Positions 7,718-17,348 of a DNA stretch of 64,000 bases are shown here, piece by piece. Position 1 is the first letter of the stretch. The number at the start of each line of letters is the position of its first letter. The stretch is from assembly GCA_031385325.1 (NCBI GenBank), contig JANNBJ010000013.1:1-64000 (forward strand), read 5' to 3'. A program made the translations under genes and the position numbers. The DNA comes from SYFY01 sp031385325. GTDB taxonomy: Bacteria > Pseudomonadota > Gammaproteobacteria > Pseudomonadales > Azotimanducaceae. Below the pieces are notes generated by a model, which had not been told where the DNA came from, searched no databases, and was given only the letters and a program-made list of their open reading frames with translations.

Positions 7718-9379
7718 CTACCAATCGAGGGTAATGGACCAAAGATGATTGAGAAAGGGCGGCAACACGGGTGCATCTTCGCCTACATCAGCATAAACAT
7801 TGATGGGAGGGGTTATGGTGGCATCCCGCCCGTAGATATAGTCCTGTTCAGCCACTATCGTTCGGTACGCCTTGTTCAGCTGGAGTGCGCGGGCTGGTGA
7901 CGGCGTAACAAGCGTGTAAACATCCGGTGCAGCCCCGACCTTGTCAACATCAACGAAATTCTGTTCATTCTTGAACCAGCGTTCTCGCAGTTCTGCATTA
8001 CTGCGAAACTCATCGCCGCCTCCAACCCGCTGAAAATACGTCCGGATTTCGCCGTCCGTTTCACCACGATTGGGTGCATCTTTCATACCGTGCAGGTTGA
8101 TGTACCCCCAACCGGTGCGACCATCGACCTTGCGCGGAAAGCTGAAAGTCTTGTCGATAGTCGAACCGATGGACGAATGACACCCCATGCAGAACACATT
8201 CTCTTCGAACGTCGCTACTCGCAATCGCCCGTCAACGCCCTCGATGAATCCCTGAATCAACCAACCCATGCCGTTGTCCAGACCCTGGTCGGCGCGGTTT
8301 GTGTACAGCGGCAACAACCCTTCGTCCTTGTGATAACCCTCCTGCAGATAAGCTTCACGAGCACCGTCCAGCGTGATCGTGAACGCCTTGCGCATGTAAC
8401 GAACTTCTTTCATTCGCCGCGATGGACCGATAACCCCTTTTTCATCGACACCGACGTAACGCACGGTATGCAGAAATTCGGTCCCCTCCGGATAGAACGA
8501 AGGAGCCAGGTGAAATCCACGTGCCGCGCCTGCCCAGGTGGTGAATACATTCAGCTTGCGGATGATCCCCAGCCTGCCATCGCCATCGATATCTTCGCCT
8601 GCCCTGTTTTCGTCGATGTCAGGCGTCTCGATAGTCTGCAGGCCCTTGATCAGCGCTTCGACGATGGAAAGGTTGGCAAGATAGATGTCCCTCGACTTTG
8701 CGCCTTCCTTGTTCTGCCGAAAGGCCGGAGGCAGACGGATCATGACATCATCGGTCGATCCATTGGTTGGCCAGAAGGTTGAAGGCAGGGGTTTGTAATT
8801 GAACGCGACCCAGTCGCTGCCATCCCGTGCAAATCCTTGTTGATCAAAAGCCAAAGCACCTTCCGGGAGCTTTTCCAGATCCGGAATCCATCCCTTGAAA
8901 CCGGCAGACTTGAGTCGACCTGGCAACGCTGAATAGTTGTCGTCATCAATCCAGTCCAGGATTTGCGCATCCGAAATGGCTGCGACGGCCGTCGTACGAT
9001 CTTCAAACAGATTCTTCCAGTGATTGATTACGCCGATCTCACTGAAACTGTATTCGCGCTGCAACGGGCCATCGTTCATGGTGTTCTCACGCCCTGCACG
9101 TGCATTCTGGTGGCAGACATAACAGGGATTATGCTGGCCTTCGGTGCGGGTATAACACTGTGGGGGAATGATGGCTTCGCGGTTGTACATGGCAGCCACG
9201 GGATGACCCGCAGGTGTCGGTGGCAGTACGCCGGTCTCCGATTTCAATCGCTGGATCAACTGTTCATGTGCAGACAGGGGTTCGCTGTGCAGTGGCCCGG
9301 AGACCAGTCCCACTGCAAGGATGACCAGCATCCCTGCAAAGAGCAGGGTCGAGCGATCATGTGTGTTTCCAGGTTGCAT
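7718..9379 (-). CDS. Periplasmic two-haem c-type cytochrome-like protein
   Basis: 553 aa. An N-terminal hydrophobic segment (residues about 12-30) would export the protein. Two haem-binding motifs are visible, CYVCH (86-90) and CMGCH (397-401), far apart in the chain, so covalent attachment of two c-type haems in the periplasm is expected. Between them lie an aspartate-rich stretch (IDDDNYSALPGRL) and DIDGDGRLG, an EF-hand-like calcium loop. I recognise no characterised enzyme family; a periplasmic electron carrier or haem oxidoreductase is the safest description. It precedes the DUF839 gene on the same strand, and the two may act together. Confidence 0.75.
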   Translation of the reverse strand: MQPGNTHDRSTLLFAGMLVILAVGLVSGPLHSEPLSAHEQLIQRLKSETGVLPPTPAGHPVAAMYNREAIIPPQCYTRTEGQHNPCYVCHQNARAGRENTMNDGPLQREYSFSEIGVINHWKNLFEDRTTAVAAISDAQILDWIDDDNYSALPGRLKSAGFKGWIPDLEKLPEGALAFDQQGFARDGSDWVAFNYKPLPSTFWPTNGSTDDVMIRLPPAFRQNKEGAKSRDIYLANLSIVEALIKGLQTIETPDIDENRAGEDIDGDGRLGIIRKLNVFTTWAGAARGFHLAPSFYPEGTEFLHTVRYVGVDEKGVIGPSRRMKEVRYMRKAFTITLDGAREAYLQEGYHKDEGLLPLYTNRADQGLDNGMGWLIQGFIEGVDGRLRVATFEENVFCMGCHSSIGSTIDKTFSFPRKVDGRTGWGYINLHGMKDAPNRGETDGEIRTYFQRVGGGDEFRSNAELRERWFKNEQNFVDVDKVGAAPDVYTLVTPSPARALQLNKAYRTIVAEQDYIYGRDATITPPINVYADVGEDAPVLPPFLNHLWSITLDW

Positions 9380-9434
9380 GCCACGCAGGCTAGGTCGTAG
9401 GCGTTACCGAACGATGAACCCTGCTGTTATTCCG

Positions 9435-10265
9435 TCAGAGGTCGAGTGTCTTGAATGCAGCCGTGAGTTCGCGGTGTCTCTCGTTCACGTCCTCAAGGAT
9501 GTATCCTTGCGTCGGAATGAAAAAAAGTCCCAGTTCAAGACCCTTGAGGGCAATTCGTCCGCACTCATCACATGAGATGAAGCGCTCGCGCAGCACCTTT
9601 TCTGCATGCGGTGGAATCACCTGATGGAGCGGATCATCAGCCGGCGCTGTTGCGAGGGCATTGAACGTTGAAGCCAGGCTTTCGGTAAGCACCGGCCCGG
9701 GCATGAGCACACTCACCGAGACGCCAGTTCCCGCAAGCTCATGACGCAGCCACTGCGCGGTGACCAGCAGCGCATGCTTGGTCGCCCCATAGATGCCCAT
9801 CTTGAGTTCTGCGTTGTCAGGCGGCATCACCAGTGAGTTTTCCGAGCCGGTATACATGATATGGCCCACTGCGCCACGTTCCTGCACCCGACGCACGTAG
9901 GCTTGAGTAAGCCGCAGATTGGAGAAGTAGTTGAGATCGAACTGACTTGCTACATCAGCGCCATTGCAGTCCATCAGACGTTTCATCATGCCTGCCCCTG
10001 CATTGGCAAACACCACATCCAGCCGCCCCTCGCGGTTGAATATGTCGTCCAGCAACGCCGCGGATTGCACATCATCGGTAACATCCGCGCGCACACGGCG
10101 GATCGAACCCAGAAGGCTCAGCTCAGCTTCAGTCGCCTGGCCCACGGCATCGTCGAGGTTGGTGATCACCACACTGGCTCCCGCCAGCAGTGATTGGCGC
10201 GCGATGCCTTTGCCGATTCCCTGTGCACCACCCGTGATCAGAACGGTCTTGCCCAACAGATTCAT
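9435..10265 (-). CDS. Short-chain dehydrogenase/reductase
   Basis: 276 aa classical SDR. It shows the cofactor motif TGGAQGIG near the N-terminus, FANAGAG, and the catalytic YGATK pair with a preceding serine region (TGSENS). The substrate is unknown; it should oxidise or reduce an alcohol/ketone with NAD(P)H. ATG 10265 is chosen: it lies two bases after the stop of the Dabb gene (TGACCATG), so the genes are coupled. An in-frame TTG two codons earlier is less likely. Its last 175 bp were copied to 188-362. Confidence 0.88.
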   Translation of the reverse strand: MNLLGKTVLITGGAQGIGKGIARQSLLAGASVVITNLDDAVGQATEAELSLLGSIRRVRADVTDDVQSAALLDDIFNREGRLDVVFANAGAGMMKRLMDCNGADVASQFDLNYFSNLRLTQAYVRRVQERGAVGHIMYTGSENSLVMPPDNAELKMGIYGATKHALLVTAQWLRHELAGTGVSVSVLMPGPVLTESLASTFNALATAPADDPLHQVIPPHAEKVLRERFISCDECGRIALKGLELGLFFIPTQGYILEDVNERHRELTAAFKTLDL

Positions 10266-10267
10266 GG

Positions 10268-10564
10268 TCAATCCTCGAACGAGTACTGAACCGCTGCACG
10301 GTCCGAGATGTTGGGCAGTACATGCTGCTGCAGAAGTTCGACATGCTGCGGATGCGAGGCGTACACGAGGTAGTCTTCCTTGTTCCTGAAATCAGCCACC
10401 ACCACATGCTGCCAGTTTCCTTCGCGCAATCCCGCATCCGGGCCATGGGCAAAGCGCTCCACGACGTCGAGCTCGATCAAGCGGTCGAAGCCGGCATTGA
10501 TCTGCGCTTTCTGGGCATCGGTGGTTTCCGGTTTGAACTTGAACATGACGCAATGACGAAACAT
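10268..10564 (-). CDS. Dabb (stress-responsive alpha/beta-barrel) domain protein
   Basis: 98 aa, a single dimeric ferredoxin-like domain of the Dabb family (MFRHCVMFKFKP at the N-terminus, then DFRNKEDYLVYASHPQH, a family hallmark). Bacterial members are often small cyclases, decarboxylases or oxygenases, or are of unknown role. ATG 10564 is preceded at good distance by AAGGAG, and that site lies inside the longer GTG reading to 10582, so the shorter start is preferred. Co-transcribed with the SDR. Confidence 0.85.
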   Translation of the reverse strand: MFRHCVMFKFKPETTDAQKAQINAGFDRLIELDVVERFAHGPDAGLREGNWQHVVVADFRNKEDYLVYASHPQHVELLQQHVLPNISDRAAVQYSFED

Positions 10565-10854
10565 GAACACTCTCCTTGTCACTATTGATCCGAGAGGTTA
10601 ACCAAGTTGTGCAGGTCTTGTCGAAAGCCGGGCAATCAGGCCCATGACAGGCGCCGGCAGAATGGGTGCAGTGACGTTTCTCATGGGAACGATTGCACGG
10701 AAAATAATTGCGGCGATTGCGCTGTTTTCTGATTGATCACCCGGAATGCTTGCAGCACCATCCATGACTGTGATTCCTTCGGGGGAAGGAGTGACGATCA
10801 ATCGATTCCGTGTATTTCCATGTTTGGCGACGGTGGTCTACACCGGCTGTGTTG
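10565..10854. other. Intergenic region before yejA
   Basis: Divergent control region between the Dabb/SDR unit and yejABEF. Short open frames here show no family features and no codon pattern like a gene. I see no clear terminator, riboswitch or strong promoter match. Confidence 0.5.
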
Positions 10855-12732
10855 ATGACTAACCGCCGACCTGTCGATTATGCGATCTGGCTGCTACTGG
10901 CACTGTGTGCCACGCCTGCGGCACGGGCGATCGAGTATCAACACGCCTATGCCTTCCTCAATACGCCGAAGTATCCGGCCGACTTCACCCACACCAGCTA
11001 CGTCAATCCCGACGCGCCCAAGGGCGGCACAATCCGCATCGACGAGATGGGTGCCTGGGACAACTTCAACCCACTGGCTCTGGGCGGGCGAACGGTTCGG
11101 GGCGTCGACTTCTGGGTCCGCCATGTGAACTATCTGTATGACTCGTTGATGGAACCCGGCCTCGATGAACCTGCAACACTCTATGGCTTGCTCGCCGAAG
11201 GCATCGCCATCGATCCGGAAGGGCGCTGGGTAGCCTTTCGCCTGCGGGAAAATGCACGCTGGCACGATGGCACGCCGGTCACCACGGACGATCTGGTATT
11301 CAGCTTCCACGCCTTCAAGGAACAGGCGACACCGACCATCAGCACACCCCTGGAGCCCATCACGCGCATCGAAGTCATCAATCCACGTGAAGTGCGTTAT
11401 CACATCAGCGAAGCGTCACGAGGTGATCCGATCCTGCCGCGCCGGGTCGCCATTCTGCCGGTACTTCCCCGGCACGCGCTGGAAGGACAGGATCTGTCCA
11501 AGACCTCGATCAAGCCGCCACTCGGGTCCGGTCCTTATCGTGTTGGCAAGTTTGTCATCGGCCGTTCCATCCGCTGGGAACGAGTGCCGGACTACTGGGG
11601 CAAGGACGTGCCCATCAACAGGGGGCGCTACAACTTCGACACCATCAAGGTGGACTACTTCCGCAACGATCTGCTGCAAACCGAAGCGCTGAAAGGTCAT
11701 GTAACGGATGTCCACCTGGAAACCGTGCCACCGCGCTGGGCCACGGCATACAACATCCCTTCCGTCGAAGCAGGGATGCTCAGGAAAGATGAGTTCTACC
11801 TGCTGCGGCCGGCGGGAATGTGGTGGTCGCTGTTCTGGAACATGGACAAACCCATGTTCAGGGACATTCGGGTGCGTGAAGCCCTGTGGCTGATGAACGA
11901 CTTTGCCTGGGGCAATCGACGCTCCTACGGTTTCTGGGGAGAAGCGCTCAGCTATTTTCAAGGCTCAGAGTTGGCGGCCACCGGTTTACCTTCAGCTGCA
12001 GAACTGGCCTTGCTGGAACCCTTGCGTGGACAGATTCCAGAGCGTGTCTTCACCACACCGTATACCGGAACGCCCAATCAAGGCACCGGTACCAGCCGAG
12101 CCAATCTCGTTCGAGCCAACCAGCTCCTGAACGAAGCGGGCTGGGTGGTGCGTGACGGTCTGCGTGTCAACGAGGACACTGGTGAACCGATGCACCTGCG
12201 CATGCTGGCGGTCTCCGCCGATCTCGCAGGTTCCTGGCGACCGCTCCAGAGCAAACTCAAGCGACTGGGCATCACCACACTGATCAAGGCGCCTGAGATC
12301 TCCAACTGGCTGTATCGCATGCGTGCCGGCGATTTTGATGTCGGAGCGCTCTGGTTCCTGATGGACTTCACGCCAACTCAATTGGTGACGTCGACTTTTC
12401 ACTCCAGCGCCGCAGATCAAGCCTATAGCAGCAATTGGTCAAACCTGCGCGATCCGGCCATCGATACGTTGATCGGGTACATTCACGCCGCACGCACCTG
12501 GGACGAGTACGTCACCGCACTGCGCGCCTTTGATCGGGTCATGCTGTGGAACTTCTACTGGGTGCCGTCGTCGTCAAAGGTGAAGACCGCTATCGCCTGG
12601 TGGGACAAGTTCGGTATGCCGCCCTACTCACCGCTGCTGCGCGAAACCAATTTTGTTGATCTGTGGTGGTGGGATCCACTCAAGGCTGCCCGCGTCGATG
12701 AATTTCGTGGCAACCGGCAGGAGGCAGAATAA
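10855..12732 (+). CDS. yejA: Microcin C/peptide ABC transporter, substrate-binding protein YejA
   Basis: Periplasmic solute-binding protein of the oligopeptide-binding family, 625 aa from ATG 10855. That start gives a clean signal peptide ending ATPAARA before IEYQHAYAF. A GTG at 10810 would put 15 residues before it. The mature start matches the YejA pattern (FLNTPKYPADF, NPDAPKGGTIRIDEMGAWDNFNPL), followed by the usual LRENARWHDGTPVTTDD and IKPPLGSGPYRVGKF. YejA delivers peptides, including microcin-C-like ones in E. coli, to the YejBEF importer. First gene of the operon; stop TAA directly followed by the GTG of yejB. Confidence 0.93.
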   Translation: MTNRRPVDYAIWLLLALCATPAARAIEYQHAYAFLNTPKYPADFTHTSYVNPDAPKGGTIRIDEMGAWDNFNPLALGGRTVRGVDFWVRHVNYLYDSLMEPGLDEPATLYGLLAEGIAIDPEGRWVAFRLRENARWHDGTPVTTDDLVFSFHAFKEQATPTISTPLEPITRIEVINPREVRYHISEASRGDPILPRRVAILPVLPRHALEGQDLSKTSIKPPLGSGPYRVGKFVIGRSIRWERVPDYWGKDVPINRGRYNFDTIKVDYFRNDLLQTEALKGHVTDVHLETVPPRWATAYNIPSVEAGMLRKDEFYLLRPAGMWWSLFWNMDKPMFRDIRVREALWLMNDFAWGNRRSYGFWGEALSYFQGSELAATGLPSAAELALLEPLRGQIPERVFTTPYTGTPNQGTGTSRANLVRANQLLNEAGWVVRDGLRVNEDTGEPMHLRMLAVSADLAGSWRPLQSKLKRLGITTLIKAPEISNWLYRMRAGDFDVGALWFLMDFTPTQLVTSTFHSSAADQAYSSNWSNLRDPAIDTLIGYIHAARTWDEYVTALRAFDRVMLWNFYWVPSSSKVKTAIAWWDKFGMPPYSPLLRETNFVDLWWWDPLKAARVDEFRGNRQEAE

Positions 12733-13812
12733 GTGGGTCGTTACCTGCTGCGACGCCTGCTGCTGATCCTGCCAACGCTGCTCGGGATCATGGTGATCAA
12801 CTTTGTCATCGTGCAGTTCGCACCCGGTGGACCGGTGGAACAGATCATGGCCCAGGTTTCAGGCCTGGGTGCAACCACCACCAGCGGCATGTCTACCAGT
12901 GGGCAAATGAGCGCAGGGGGTAACCAGTCCGCCTACTCCGGCACCAGCGGGCTGGATCCGGAACTGGTCGCGCGTCTGGAGAAGCAGTTTGGCTTTGACA
13001 AACCTGCGCACGAACGATTCCTGCAGATGATGTGGAGCTACCTGCGCCTGGATTTCGGCACCAGCTACTTCCAGGACCGGCCGGTGCTGGACCTGGTGCT
13101 CGAACGATTGCCGGTGTCGATTTCCCTCGGACTATGGTCGCTGCTGCTGATCTACAGCATCTCGATCCCTCTGGGCATCGCCAAGGCGATTCGTGATGGC
13201 ACCCGATTCGATGCCTGGACCAGCGGCATCGTCTTCACGGCGTACGCCATTCCCGGATTCCTGTTTGCCATTGTCCTGGTCGTGATCTTTGCCGGCGGCT
13301 CCTATTTCAGCTGGTTCCCGATGCGCGATCTGGTTTCGGAAAACTTTGAGGACCTGTCGCTGCTCGGCAAAATCGGTGACTACTTATGGCACCTGGCCTT
13401 GCCACTGACGGCGCTCACAGCCGGCGGTTTTGCGACGCTGACCATGCTTACCAAGAACAGTTTTCTCGAAGAACTGAACAAGCAGTTCGTGCTGACGGCC
13501 CGAGCCAAGGGTTTAAGTGAAAAGCGCGTGCTGTATGGCCACGTGTTCCGTAACGCCATGCTGATCGTGATCGCCGGTTTCCCCGCCGCCTTCATCGGCA
13601 TCCTGTTTACCGGTGCCTTGTTGATCGAGGTGATTTTCTCGCTCGATGGCATCGGCCTCCTGGGTTATGAAGCGGTGATCAAGCGCGACTATCCGATCCT
13701 GTTTGGTACCTTGTTCAGCTTTACGCTGATCGGATTGGTGATGCATCTGATCGGTGATCTGGTCTATGTGCTGGTGGACCCACGAATCGACTTCGAGACC
13801 CGTGGCGAATGA
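12733..13812 (+). CDS. yejB: Peptide ABC transporter permease YejB
   Basis: 359 aa inner-membrane permease, similar in length to E. coli YejB. N-terminal MGRYLLRRLLLILPTLLGI is the first membrane helix of binding-protein-dependent permeases. A Gly/Ser/Thr-rich periplasmic stretch (residues about 55-75) precedes the conserved LEKQFGFDKPAHERF segment. The cytoplasmic coupling loop is seen as KNSFLEELNKQFVLTARAKGLSEKRV. Starts at GTG touching the yejA stop and overlaps yejE by ATGA. Confidence 0.93.
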   Translation: MGRYLLRRLLLILPTLLGIMVINFVIVQFAPGGPVEQIMAQVSGLGATTTSGMSTSGQMSAGGNQSAYSGTSGLDPELVARLEKQFGFDKPAHERFLQMMWSYLRLDFGTSYFQDRPVLDLVLERLPVSISLGLWSLLLIYSISIPLGIAKAIRDGTRFDAWTSGIVFTAYAIPGFLFAIVLVVIFAGGSYFSWFPMRDLVSENFEDLSLLGKIGDYLWHLALPLTALTAGGFATLTMLTKNSFLEELNKQFVLTARAKGLSEKRVLYGHVFRNAMLIVIAGFPAAFIGILFTGALLIEVIFSLDGIGLLGYEAVIKRDYPILFGTLFSFTLIGLVMHLIGDLVYVLVDPRIDFETRGE

Positions 13813-14840
13813 GCCCGCTCAATCGCCGACGGCTCGCCAATTTCCGCGCCAATCGACGCGGCTGGTATGCCTGCTGGATTTTCCTTGTGCTGTTTGGTCT
13901 ATCCCTGATCTCGGAGTTCATCGCCAACGAGCGTCCGATCCTGTTCTCCAAGGGCGGCGAGATCTACATGCCGGTGCTGTTCACATATACCGAGGAAGCA
14001 CTGGGTGGCGAACTGCCGACAGAGGCTGACTATCGGGATGCGTACGTACAGGCGCTGATCATCGAGGACGACGGCTGGATGCTCTGGCCACCGATTCGAT
14101 ACTCGCAGGCGACCATCGACTGGAGTCTTGAGGTGGCACCAGCACCACCCGGTCGCGAACACTGGCTCGGTACCGAATCCCTCGGTCGGGACATCGTTGC
14201 CCAACTGCTGTATGGCTTTCGACTGTCTGTGCTGTTCGGTCTGTCGCTGACGCTGATGAGTTCCATCATCGGTATCACGGTCGGCGCACTGCAGGGTTAT
14301 TTTGGTGGCTTCGTCGATCTGATCGGCCAACGGTTTGTGGAGATCTGGGCTGGCCTGCCCCTGCTGTTTCTGATGATCATCCTGGCCAGCCTCATCGAGC
14401 CGAATTTTTTCTGGCTGCTTGCCCTGCTGACACTCTTCGGGTGGATGGCGCTGGTTGGCGTGGTACGCGCGGAGTTCCTGCGCGCACGCAATTTCGAGTT
14501 CGTTCGTGCCGCGCGTGCGCTGGGTGTCTCCAACCGGCGAATCATCATTCGGCATGTACTGCCCAACGCCATGGTCGCGGCGCTCACCTATCTGCCGTTC
14601 CTGCTCAATGGTTCGATCGCCACCCTCACCGCTCTCGACTTCCTGGGTTTTGGCATGCCCTATGAATCCCCTTCACTGGGACGTTTGCTGGGTGCAGCTC
14701 AATCCAACCTGCAGGCGCCATGGATCGCCATCTCGGTGTTTCTGACCATCGCGACGTTGCTGACACTGCTGATCTTCATCGGTGAAGCCGTACGCGACGC
14801 GCTGGACCCAAGGCGAACGCTTGGAGTGCGCACGGCATGA
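13809..14840 (+). CDS. yejE: Peptide ABC transporter permease YejE
   Basis: 343 aa inner-membrane permease, partner of YejB. The opening MSPLNRRRLANFRANRRGW and the periplasmic ANERPILFSKGGEIYMP segment are typical of YejE. The downstream HWLGTESLGRDIVAQLLYGFR and the coupling loop EFLRARNFEFVRAARALGVS are permease signatures. Overlaps yejB and yejF by ATGA at both ends, so the three are translationally coupled. Confidence 0.93.
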   Translation: MSPLNRRRLANFRANRRGWYACWIFLVLFGLSLISEFIANERPILFSKGGEIYMPVLFTYTEEALGGELPTEADYRDAYVQALIIEDDGWMLWPPIRYSQATIDWSLEVAPAPPGREHWLGTESLGRDIVAQLLYGFRLSVLFGLSLTLMSSIIGITVGALQGYFGGFVDLIGQRFVEIWAGLPLLFLMIILASLIEPNFFWLLALLTLFGWMALVGVVRAEFLRARNFEFVRAARALGVSNRRIIIRHVLPNAMVAALTYLPFLLNGSIATLTALDFLGFGMPYESPSLGRLLGAAQSNLQAPWIAISVFLTIATLLTLLIFIGEAVRDALDPRRTLGVRTA

Positions 14841-16441
14841 GTGGCCCCGGCTCCCTGCTCGAGGACACCTTGCTCGAGGTCAAGGATCTCTGGGTTCGCT
14901 TTGGGACTACCGACGTCGTGCGTGGTGTGAACTTCACGATTGGTGCCGGAGAGACCGTTGCACTGGTGGGTGAATCGGGCTCAGGAAAATCAGTCACCGC
15001 GCTGTCGATCCTGCAGCTGCTGCCGTACCCAAATGCCTCGCACCCACTGGGGCAGATCCTGCTGGACGGTGAAAATCTCGTGGGTGCACAACCGGGGCGC
15101 CTGCGCAGCGTTCGTGGCAACGCGGTAACGATGATCTTCCAGGAACCGATGACATCGCTCAATCCACTGCACACCATCGAAAAGCAGATTGGCGAAACGC
15201 TGCAGGTGCATCGTGGCATGACACGCCGCGAAGCCCGCTCACGCACCCTTGAACTGCTGGAGCGGGTCAAGCTGAGTGATGCCGCCAACCGGCTCGATGC
15301 TTACCCGCATGAACTGTCTGGTGGGCAACGACAGCGTGTGATGATCGCCATGGCGTTGGCCAACGAACCCCGCCTGTTGATCGCCGATGAACCTACCACG
15401 GCCCTGGATGTCACCATCCAGGCTGAAATTCTCGCGCTGCTCAAAGAGCTGAAAGACGATCTGGGTATGGCGTTATTGCTGATCTCTCATGATCTCGGCG
15501 TGGTTCGTTCGATTGCGGAACGTGTCTGCGTCATGCATGAAGGCGAGATCGTTGAACAGGGGACGCGAGAGTCAATCTTCAACAGTCCCCAACATGCTTA
15601 CACACGCAAGCTGCTGGCGGCCGAACCCAAGGGTGAACCACCACTGCCCAATACCGGAACACCGGTGCTGCTGCGCACAGACCAACTCGGTGTGCACTAT
15701 CCCAAAGGCCACCAGTGGTTTGGTAGACGAGAATTTGTCTCCGTGGTCAAGGACGTGTCGATCACCCTGCATGCCGGGGACACTCTGGGTGTGGTTGGTG
15801 AGTCCGGCTCTGGCAAGACCAGCCTTGGCATGGCGGTGCTGCGATTGATCAGCAGCACCGGTGGCATCAACTTTGATGGACATGACCTTCGTGCCCTGTC
15901 CGGCCGGGCCTTGAAACCCATTCGCAGGCAGTTGCAGGTGGTGTTCCAGGACCCGTTTGGCAGTTTGTCACCGCGACTGTCAGTGGCGCAGATCATCGGT
16001 GAAGGCCTCAAGGTGCATGAACCCGATTTGACGGTTGAAGACCATCTGGCACGTGTATCGGAGGCACTCGAAGAAGTTGGCCTGTCAGCCGAACATCTGC
16101 ATCGTTATCCACACGAATTTTCCGGCGGGCAACGGCAGCGCATCTCCATCGCACGCGCACTGATCCTCCGACCCAGGCTGATCATCATGGATGAACCAAC
16201 CTCGGCACTGGACATGTCAGTGCAGGCGCAGATCGTGGACCTGTTGCGGGATCTGCAGCGTCGTTACGGGCTGACCTATCTCTTCATCAGTCACGATTTG
16301 CGTGTGGTGAAGGCGCTGGCCACGCATTTGATCGTGATGCAAAACGGTCATGTGGTGGAACAGGGAGAAGCAGCGAAGATTTTTGCCAATCCCGGGTCGG
16401 AGTACACCAGGGCATTGCTGAGCGCGGCTTTTGCGCATTAG
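14837..16441 (+). CDS. yejF: Peptide ABC transporter duplicated ATPase YejF
   Basis: 534 aa with two complete ATP-binding cassettes in one chain. The first has Walker A GESGSGKS (residues about 45-52), signature LSGGQRQRV and Walker B LLIADEP. The second has GESGSGKT, FSGGQRQRI and LIIMDEP. This powers YejABE-mediated peptide uptake. It is the last gene of the operon; stop at 16441, with a convergent gene ending 40 bp further. Confidence 0.94.
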   Translation: MSGPGSLLEDTLLEVKDLWVRFGTTDVVRGVNFTIGAGETVALVGESGSGKSVTALSILQLLPYPNASHPLGQILLDGENLVGAQPGRLRSVRGNAVTMIFQEPMTSLNPLHTIEKQIGETLQVHRGMTRREARSRTLELLERVKLSDAANRLDAYPHELSGGQRQRVMIAMALANEPRLLIADEPTTALDVTIQAEILALLKELKDDLGMALLLISHDLGVVRSIAERVCVMHEGEIVEQGTRESIFNSPQHAYTRKLLAAEPKGEPPLPNTGTPVLLRTDQLGVHYPKGHQWFGRREFVSVVKDVSITLHAGDTLGVVGESGSGKTSLGMAVLRLISSTGGINFDGHDLRALSGRALKPIRRQLQVVFQDPFGSLSPRLSVAQIIGEGLKVHEPDLTVEDHLARVSEALEEVGLSAEHLHRYPHEFSGGQRQRISIARALILRPRLIIMDEPTSALDMSVQAQIVDLLRDLQRRYGLTYLFISHDLRVVKALATHLIVMQNGHVVEQGEAAKIFANPGSEYTRALLSAAFAH

Positions 16442-16481
16442 ATCTCCGCAGTGGATTGAGATCGCGATCAGGAGATCGCGT

Positions 16482-17327
16482 CTACTCGCGAACCACGCGA
16501 TTCGACAATGTCCCGATCGGCTTCACTTCGATTTCAATCAGATCGCCATCATCCATGAAGATCGGCGGCTTCATCGCTGAGCCAACTCCACCCGGTGTAC
16601 CGGTAACGATGACATCACCGGGCACAAGTTCAATGAACGTCGAACAGAAGGCGATGAGTTCAACAAAGCCGAACACCATCAGCGACGAGAAGGAGTGTTG
16701 CATCACCTTGCCATTGAGGCGCGTGGTGAGTTCCATGGCCGACAGATCACCAATTTCGTCTGGGGTCATCATCCAGGGGCCAAACCCACCAGTCGAAGCA
16801 AAGTTCTTGCCGGGTGTGAACTGCGAGGTATGGCGCTGGTACTCACGCACACTGCCATCGTTGTAGATGCTGAAGCCGGCAACATGCTCAAGTGCGCGCT
16901 CTTTGGGAATGCGCCGTCCACGCTTGCCGATGATCATCGCAATCTCGCCTTCGTAGTCGAGTGTGTTCGACTCCGGCGGGCGGATCATCGGCGCATTGTG
17001 GCCCATCTGTGCGCCAGCAAAACGCACGAAGATCGTGGGATAAGGTTCGCCACCACGCCCGGTCTCTTCCTGGTGTGCCTTGTAGTTCAGGCCAACACAC
17101 AGAATCTTGTCCGGATTGGGAAGCGTCGGCAGATAGCTGACGTTCGCAAGCGCGATGCCTGTTTCTCCCCGTGCACTCAACGACAGACCACTTAGCGCAT
17201 CGGCGGCGATGGCGGACTTCAGATCCAGGTACTGGCCACGAGCGCCGATGTCGATCACTGTATCGCCGCTCGCTGACAAGACTCCGAACGTGGCACGACC
17301 TTGATGGGTAAACGACATCCAGCGCAT
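16482..17327 (-). CDS. Fumarylacetoacetate hydrolase family protein
   Basis: 281 aa enzyme of the FAH superfamily (hydrolysis or decarboxylation of beta-diketo acids, or hydration). Visible hallmarks are the loop KILCVGLNYKAHQEETG, metal-binding acidic residues in NTLDYEGEIAMIIGKRGRRI, and VTGTPGGVG near the end. ATG 17327 has AGGGAA seven bases upstream. It follows the alcohol dehydrogenase by 21 bp on the same strand, so the two probably form an operon in aromatic or terpenoid breakdown. The precise substrate is unknown. Confidence 0.9.
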   Translation of the reverse strand: MRWMSFTHQGRATFGVLSASGDTVIDIGARGQYLDLKSAIAADALSGLSLSARGETGIALANVSYLPTLPNPDKILCVGLNYKAHQEETGRGGEPYPTIFVRFAGAQMGHNAPMIRPPESNTLDYEGEIAMIIGKRGRRIPKERALEHVAGFSIYNDGSVREYQRHTSQFTPGKNFASTGGFGPWMMTPDEIGDLSAMELTTRLNGKVMQHSFSSLMVFGFVELIAFCSTFIELVPGDVIVTGTPGGVGSAMKPPIFMDDGDLIEIEVKPIGTLSNRVVRE

Positions 17328-17348
17328 GACTGATTCCCTGCAAAAGAT

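Noticed and set aside
5989..7776. Longer start for the DUF839 protein
   Set aside because: It overlaps the cytochrome gene and lacks a ribosome-binding site; the ATG at 7575 begins the signal peptide.
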